DNA from: Gilvirhabdus luticola
GTDB taxonomy: Bacteria > Bacteroidota > Bacteroidia > Flavobacteriales > Flavobacteriaceae
Length of the DNA: 64,000 nt
Assembly: GCF_032583975.1 (NCBI RefSeq)
Contig: NZ_JAWHTF010000006.1
Strand: one strand, 5' to 3'
Under the pieces are notes generated by a model. That model ran no database searches and was not told where the DNA came from. It worked only from the letters and a program-made list of their open reading frames with translations. The translations under genes and the position numbers were made by a program. This document shows, piece by piece, positions 62,976-64,000 of this stretch (its first letter is position 1; the number at the start of each line of letters is the position of its first letter).

Positions 62976-62981
62976 ATAACA

Positions 62982-62989
62982 CAAATATA
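62982..62989 (-). promoter_or_regulatory. -7 box of ruvB, probably leaderless
   Basis: TATATTTG on the minus strand (complement of 62982-62989) ends 7 bases before the ruvB ATG and begins 2 bases after the upstream terminator stem. Confidence 0.6.
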
Positions 62990-62990
62990 A

Positions 62991-63025
62991 ACAAAAAGCC
63001 TTTCTAAATTAGAAAGGCTTTTTGT
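62991..63025 (-). terminator. Terminator of the M1 peptidase gene
   Basis: Perfect 15-bp arms (62991-63005 and 63011-63025) with a 5-base loop start on the base after the peptidase stop codon. The stem ends in a T-run on the minus strand. It is the strongest hairpin of the window. Confidence 0.9.
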
Positions 63026-64000
63026 TTATTCTTTAAGAGAAATAGTCTTTATATTATCGTCATAAACCCTATCAATTAAAAGGTGTCTAGGATCTATGCC
63101 TACTTTTTTAGGTAATGTATCAACTTCAAAAGTGAAAGTCATTTCTGGCTTATTAATTTTTACTCGTTTATCAAATATCAAATGTTCTTCGTCTGTGTCT
63201 GAAAACACGCCTATATCTATCCAATCATTTATATCTACTTTAGTTTCATTTCCAATAGAATCTGCTTTGATTTTATAAGATTCTACATTCATTGATACTC
63301 TATATTTTCCATTATCTAGTTTCTCATAATTGGCTTCTTTCATCCTGTTATCATAAAGTGTGATTTCCTTGAACCAATCCTTAATTAAATAATTTAAAGA
63401 ATCTGGAACTTGTGGTTCAAGATATTTTAAAAAATCTAGGGAGGTTGGATATGGAGGCTCTTTATACCTATATTCGGTTAGAAAATCTTTCATTGCCTTA
63501 TTTACTTTTTCTTCTCCAATATAATCTTGTAAAGCGTATAAAATAACACTGCCCTTACCATAATGGATATGTCCTTGATTTTCTACTTTATATAATGGTA
63601 ACTCATCTTCTACTTCGACACTTCTTCCCCGTAAATATCTGTCATGATCATATTTAAGGAATTCTCTCATTTTCATTGGTGTTTTAGATATCCCTTTCAT
63701 GGTCATCAATGCTGAATATTCAGAAAAACTTTCACTTAACATCGTTCCTCCCTGCATAAATGCGCCAACTACTTGATGTGCCCACCATTGATGTGCCATC
63801 TCATGAGCGATCACAGCATCAACCACATTATTATCTTCTTCATCTTCTAAATTAATTATAAACCCAATAGCTTCTGAATAAGGCATTGTCCCAGGAAATG
63901 CTTGTGCAAAGGAGGCATATCTTGGGAACTCAACTATTCTGCATTGTTTATGATAATATGGTCCAAAATTTTCAGTATAATATTTTAAAGAACGTTCTAC
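63026..64000 (-). CDS. M1 family aminopeptidase domain, probably of an ABC-permease/M1 fusion, partial
   Basis: The frame is open to the window edge, so this is the C-terminal 324 residues. The zinc motif is HEMAHQWW, with the third ligand glutamate in MLSESFSEYSAL 19 residues after the last histidine, one more than the usual M1 spacing. The motifs HQVVGAFMQGGTML, FLKYDHDRYLRGR and HYGKGSVILYALQDYIGEE match a family in which the M1 domain follows an ABC-2 type permease in one polypeptide. I infer such a fusion, but the upstream part is outside the window. The sequence ends in a beta-sandwich-like tail (DDWIDIGVF-type NDWIDIGVFSDTDEEHLIFD). Confidence 0.88.
   Translation of the reverse strand, partial: VERSLKYYTENFGPYYHKQCRIVEFPRYASFAQAFPGTMPYSEAIGFIINLEDEEDNNVVDAVIAHEMAHQWWAHQVVGAFMQGGTMLSESFSEYSALMTMKGISKTPMKMREFLKYDHDRYLRGRSVEVEDELPLYKVENQGHIHYGKGSVILYALQDYIGEEKVNKAMKDFLTEYRYKEPPYPTSLDFLKYLEPQVPDSLNYLIKDWFKEITLYDNRMKEANYEKLDNGKYRVSMNVESYKIKADSIGNETKVDINDWIDIGVFSDTDEEHLIFDKRVKINKPEMTFTFEVDTLPKKVGIDPRHLLIDRVYDDNIKTISLKE

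Noticed and set aside
62976..62984. TTG start for ruvB
   Set aside because: The codon is part of the -7 box, so it is not in the transcript.
1..64000. tRNA, rRNA, CRISPR arrays, IS elements or known riboswitches
   Set aside because: No cloverleaf-type T-loop motif outside coding sequence, no repeat-spacer array, no transposase frame and no recognisable riboswitch core were seen on either strand. Short divergent RNAs could be missed by eye.

Overview
The window is A+T-rich chromosomal DNA from a member of the Bacteroidota, almost certainly a marine-type Flavobacteriaceae. The evidence is a zeaxanthin-type carotenoid cluster, the type IX secretion and gliding proteins SprA, PorP/SprF-like and RemB-like, a hybrid two-component regulator with an AraC output domain, DUF6089 and flavobacterial TonB proteins. 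Promoters are of the Bacteroidota type (TTG or TTTG, then TAnnTTTG), and strong Shine-Dalgarno sequences are not seen. No rRNA, tRNA, CRISPR array, prophage or insertion sequence was found. No gene-free stretch exceeds 300 bases.

Layout. 0-3.9 kb: the end of a fasciclin-domain gene, then crtI-crtB-crtZ-crtYcd for making zeaxanthin from geranylgeranyl diphosphate. 3.9-9.2 kb (minus): tig-clpP-clpX protein quality control, a small holin-fold membrane protein, and pdxJ plus an alpha/beta hydrolase. 9.2-17.5 kb (plus): a CBS protein, nadK, a DUF6089 protein, uppS, bamA, two skp/ompH genes and murI, which together form an envelope-biogenesis block. 17.5-25.2 kb: a REP-like palindrome, a gamma carbonic anhydrase, a PorP/SprF-like protein, a NifU-like protein, a DUF255 lipoprotein, an unknown secreted protein, DUF1304, MscS and tsaB. 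25.2-32.3 kb (minus): a MacB-type ABC exporter with two permeases, two membrane-fusion proteins and a TolC. 32.4-37.6 kb (minus): haem O synthase, two subunit III proteins, subunit IV and a SCO/copper-delivery group for a cytochrome oxidase. 37.7-43.3 kb: a metallo-beta-lactamase-fold protein, a RemB-like protein, two TonB paralogues, VanZ and gcvH. 43.3-53.5 kb (minus): sprA, ruvA and malic enzyme. 53.6-64 kb: a LacI regulator, queG, two lipoproteins sharing one signal sequence, a giant hybrid two-component system, ruvB, and the end of an M1 peptidase that resembles the ABC-permease/peptidase fusion family.

Most of the window is core genome. The best candidate for something undescribed is 55.6-61.8 kb. 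There a hybrid two-component sensor/regulator sits beside two exported lipoproteins with nearly identical leaders: a ScyD/ScyE-like beta-propeller and an unknown protein. A perfect 12-bp direct repeat with a 21-bp period, the geometry of an AraC-family operator, lies between regulator and lipoproteins. No SusC/SusD pair is present.

A second theme is gene packing. Four of five convergent gene pairs overlap by exactly four bases at their stop codons. Several genes begin with a module in which an upstream terminator runs straight into a TAnnTTTG box that ends only 5-8 bases before the start codon, implying leaderless mRNAs. In two other places the promoter box lies inside the loop of a hairpin.
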